Under the pieces are notes generated by a model. The model was not told the DNA's origin. It searched no databases and saw nothing but the letters and a program-made list of their open reading frames with translations. This document shows positions 4,997 to 7,218 of a DNA stretch of 7,218 nucleotides, one piece after another. A program made the position numbers and the translations under genes. Within the stretch, counting starts at the first letter, position 1, and every line of letters begins with the position of its first letter. Source of the DNA: Bacillota bacterium (GTDB taxonomy: Bacteria; Bacillota; Clostridia; Peptostreptococcales; Anaerovoracaceae); the NCBI GenBank assembly GCA_030535715.1, contig JAUNRL010000006.1, forward strand, positions 1 through 7,218, in the 5' to 3' direction.

Positions 4997-6430
4997 ATGT
5001 TTGAGTCTGTGGCGGAAGTCAAAAAGTACATCGAAGAAAACGGGATTGAGATGATCGATTTCAAAATGGTCGACCTGGAGGGAAGATGGCGGCACCTGTC
5101 CATTCCCGTGAATCGGTTTTCGGAAAAAACCATGAAGGACGGCATCGGATTTGATGGATCCAATTACGGATACGCGCCCATCGAGAAGTCGGATATGGTT
5201 TTCATTCCCAACCTGAAAACGGCTATTGTCGACGGATTCGTGAGCGTGCCTACCATCACCATGATGGGCGACGTGTACGTGATTGATGAACCGGAGAACC
5301 GTCCCTTTGACCAGTATCCGAGAAACGTGGCTCTGGCGGCGGAGCAGTATATGCGGGATCAGGGAATCGCTGACCAGATGATCGTTGGACCGGAATACGA
5401 GTTTTACCTCTTTGACCGGGTGGCCTACGCGGCCCGTTCTGAATCGGTGTTCTGCGAGGTGGATACGGAGCAGGCGGAGTGGAATACCGCGATCGAGGAC
5501 GATATCCGCAACAAGGGTTATCAGGTGGGCCGCAAGAGGGGCTATCATGCGGATATCCCCCAGGACATTACATATAACACGCGGGCCAGGATCTGCATGA
5601 TCATGGAGGACTGGGGCGTCAAGGTCAAGTATCACCATCACGAGGTCGGCGGACCGGGACAGGTGGAGATTGAGGTCGAGCTGGGCGAGATGACGGAGAT
5701 GGCGGACGCGACGATGATCGCCAAGTACATCATCAGGAACACGGCGGTGGAAGACAACCGGACAGCCACCTTCCTGCCCAAGCCCATTTACGACGAGGCG
5801 GGATCCGGACTGCATGTGCACATGCATCTGTTCAAGGACGGCAAGCCTCTGTTCTACGGCGACAAATACTCCAATCTTTCGGAAACGGCCATGTACTTTA
5901 TGGGCGGTCTCTTGGAGCATGCGGCCAGCCTGTGCGCCTTTACCAACCCGTCCACCAACTCCTATAAGCGGCTGGTGCCCGGTTTTGAGGCGCCGGTTAC
6001 CATTGGCTTCGCGACGGCCAACCGCAGTTCCGTCATCCGCATTCCGGCTTACGCCAAATCGCCGGAGACCAAGCGGTTCGAGCTGCGTAACCCGGACGGC
6101 ACCTGCAATCCCTACTACGCCTTCGCGGCGATTTTGATGGCCGGTATCGACGGGATCGAAAAGAAGATTGATCCCATGAAGGGCGGATGGGGCCCTTACG
6201 ACTTCAATCTGTATGAACTGACCGAGGAGCAGAAGAAGGAGGTTCAGGCGCTCCCCACAAACCTGCTGGAGGCGCTGCACGCTCTGGAGGCGGATCACGA
6301 TTACCTGACCGCCGGCGGCGTGTTCCCCCAGGAACTGATTAACATCTGGATCACGAGAAGAACGGCGGATTTCGAGAAGGTGAATTCCATTCCGCATCCG
6401 GCCGAGTTTTCTCTGTATTATGATCTGTAG
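4997..6430 (+). CDS. glnA: type I glutamine synthetase
   Basis: The enzyme condenses glutamate and ammonia with ATP to give glutamine, the main route of ammonia assimilation, as a cytoplasmic dodecamer. The 477 residues carry the GSI beta-grasp N-domain (about 15-110; FDGSNYGYAPIEKSDM at 52-67) and catalytic domain. Metal and substrate residues are all present: Glu133 and Glu135 (GPEYEF), Glu216 (HHEVGGPGQ), Glu224, His273 (GSGLHVH), Arg325 (NSYKRLVPG), Glu331, Arg343 (NRSSVIRIP), Glu362 and Arg364 (FELRNPDG). It has the ~25-residue insertion (about 146-175, with WNTA and NKGY) and the NLYEL segment with Tyr406, both features of the GSI-beta type rather than the shorter Bacillus GSI-alpha. 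ATG 4997 follows AAGGAGA (4984-4990) at about 6 nt. It has its own promoter, and an MFS gene follows after 20 nt. Confidence 0.95.
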   Translation: MFESVAEVKKYIEENGIEMIDFKMVDLEGRWRHLSIPVNRFSEKTMKDGIGFDGSNYGYAPIEKSDMVFIPNLKTAIVDGFVSVPTITMMGDVYVIDEPENRPFDQYPRNVALAAEQYMRDQGIADQMIVGPEYEFYLFDRVAYAARSESVFCEVDTEQAEWNTAIEDDIRNKGYQVGRKRGYHADIPQDITYNTRARICMIMEDWGVKVKYHHHEVGGPGQVEIEVELGEMTEMADATMIAKYIIRNTAVEDNRTATFLPKPIYDEAGSGLHVHMHLFKDGKPLFYGDKYSNLSETAMYFMGGLLEHAASLCAFTNPSTNSYKRLVPGFEAPVTIGFATANRSSVIRIPAYAKSPETKRFELRNPDGTCNPYYAFAAILMAGIDGIEKKIDPMKGGWGPYDFNLYELTEEQKKEVQALPTNLLEALHALEADHDYLTAGGVFPQELINIWITRRTADFEKVNSIPHPAEFSLYYDL

Positions 6431-6450
6431 TCTTCAGACAGAAAGGGATC

Positions 6451-7218
6451 ATGGAAAAGCAACTTAACTTCTGGTATGGAAGCATTTTCGGAACCTATTG
6501 GATGATCTACGGCATCGTCAGCAGCTTCGCTTCGGTGTTCCTATTGGCGAAGGGATACGCCAATGTACAGATCGGCATGACGCTGGCCGCGGCCAACATT
6601 CTGGCGGTGGTTTTGCAGCCGCTGACGGCGGATCTGGCGGATCGGTCGGTGAAGGTGGGCGTCATCGGCATCACTTCGGCCATGACGGTTATGATGATGC
6701 TTTTCACCCTAGGCATGTTTTTTTTCCCTGGGGGGAGTCTGGCTCTCGGCGTGATCTTCGTTCTGCTGATCGCCTGGCACACGGTGCTGCAGCCCATGTA
6801 CAATTCGCTGACCTTCAAACTGGAGGAGAGCGGTGTGTCGGTCAACTTCGGCATTGCCCGCAGCGTGGGATCCCTGGCCTATTCTCTGCTGGTGGCGGTG
6901 CTGGGAACCATAGTGGAGCACATGGGGATTATGGTGCTGCCGGCAACGGCAGAGATCACCTGCGCCATGATGCTGATCAGCCTGTTCATGACCAGAGGGA
7001 CCTTCGTCAGCGCGCGCCGGCTCTATGGCAGAAAGCAGGCCGCGCGGATCGAGAAGGGAGCGGAAAGCGGCATACCGTCCGAAGAGGGATCCGGATCATC
7101 TCCGGAGCCGGGACTGACGGAAGAGGGACCGGAGAAGATTACCATGAGACAGTTCATGGCGAGGAACCGGCTGTTCTTTATTCTGAATATCGGCGTGGTG
7201 GGGTTGTTTTTTTCCAAC
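6451..7218 (+). CDS. MFS transporter, LacY-like (MFS_1_like) type, N-terminal half
   Basis: This is an inner-membrane transporter fragment, open to the right edge of the window (256 codons, no stop). The start at ATG 6451 has AAAGGG just upstream and lies 20 nt after the glnA stop, with no promoter between, so the two are probably cotranscribed. Six TM segments are visible (about 9-31, 41-60, 69-92, 95-117, 136-154, 160-181). The 2-3 loop is ADLADRS (60-66), a degenerate form of the MFS signature, and GIARSVGSLAYSLL (135-148) resembles the start of TM5 in the LacY/nucleoside-type subgroup. A long hydrophilic Glu/Gly/Ser/Pro-rich central loop follows (about 182-238), then TM7 begins near 239. 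The substrate cannot be read from this half. The link with glnA would fit a nitrogenous solute, but that is only inference. Confidence 0.85.
   Translation, partial: MEKQLNFWYGSIFGTYWMIYGIVSSFASVFLLAKGYANVQIGMTLAAANILAVVLQPLTADLADRSVKVGVIGITSAMTVMMMLFTLGMFFFPGGSLALGVIFVLLIAWHTVLQPMYNSLTFKLEESGVSVNFGIARSVGSLAYSLLVAVLGTIVEHMGIMVLPATAEITCAMMLISLFMTRGTFVSARRLYGRKQAARIEKGAESGIPSEEGSGSSPEPGLTEEGPEKITMRQFMARNRLFFILNIGVVGLFFSN

Noticed and set aside
4967..6397. A 476-codon open frame on the minus strand opposite glnA
   Set aside because: It is a shadow of glnA codon usage. It has a composition typical of antisense frames and no family motif, while the + strand has complete GSI catalytic residues.

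Overview
The window reads as a piece of chromosome from a moderately GC-rich Clostridia-type Firmicute, possibly Lachnospiraceae-like. That placement is inferred from three things: a short two-TM protein with a C-terminal zinc ribbon of a kind common in that group, strong AAGGAG-type ribosome binding sites, and a methionine synthase without an activation domain. No sequence search was possible. All genes I accept lie on the + strand.

Layout. (1) 1-273 is a structured, non-protein leader upstream of metF. It has two look-alike inverted repeats (1-38 and 159-195), a 10-bp hairpin with an alternative pairing partner (72-114), and a possible 29-codon leader peptide (89-178) with a Cys-Ser-Cys-Cys-Met run. 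(2) 274-1197 is metF, methylenetetrahydrofolate reductase. (3) 1198-1409 is intergenic, with a probable sigma-A promoter and a second extended -10 element. (4) 1410-1945 is a decayed formimidoylglutamase (HutG-like, arginase superfamily) that has lost its N-terminal third, a central segment and its reading frame. (5) 1950-4412 is a cobalamin-dependent methionine synthase of the short type. (6) 4409-4870 is a two-TM zinc-ribbon protein, overlapping metH by ATGA. (7) 4932-4961 is a strong promoter for glnA (4997-6430), a GSI-type glutamine synthetase with all catalytic residues. (8) 6451 to the end is the N-terminal half of an MFS transporter of the LacY-like group, cut by the window edge.

How it works together. 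MetF makes 5-methyl-THF, and MetH uses it to methylate homocysteine, so 274-4412 is a methionine/one-carbon block, apparently in two transcription units. The HutG remnant belonged to histidine breakdown (formiminoglutamate to glutamate and formamide). It now serves mainly as 5' sequence of the metH transcript, and the metH start sits 4 nt after its ancestral stop. The glnA-MFS pair is a separate nitrogen-assimilation/transport unit with its own promoter.

Most of the coding content is ordinary housekeeping metabolism. The two places that repay a second look are the metF leader and the HutG remnant with the metH translation start behind it. I found no CRISPR array, IS element, tRNA or rRNA.
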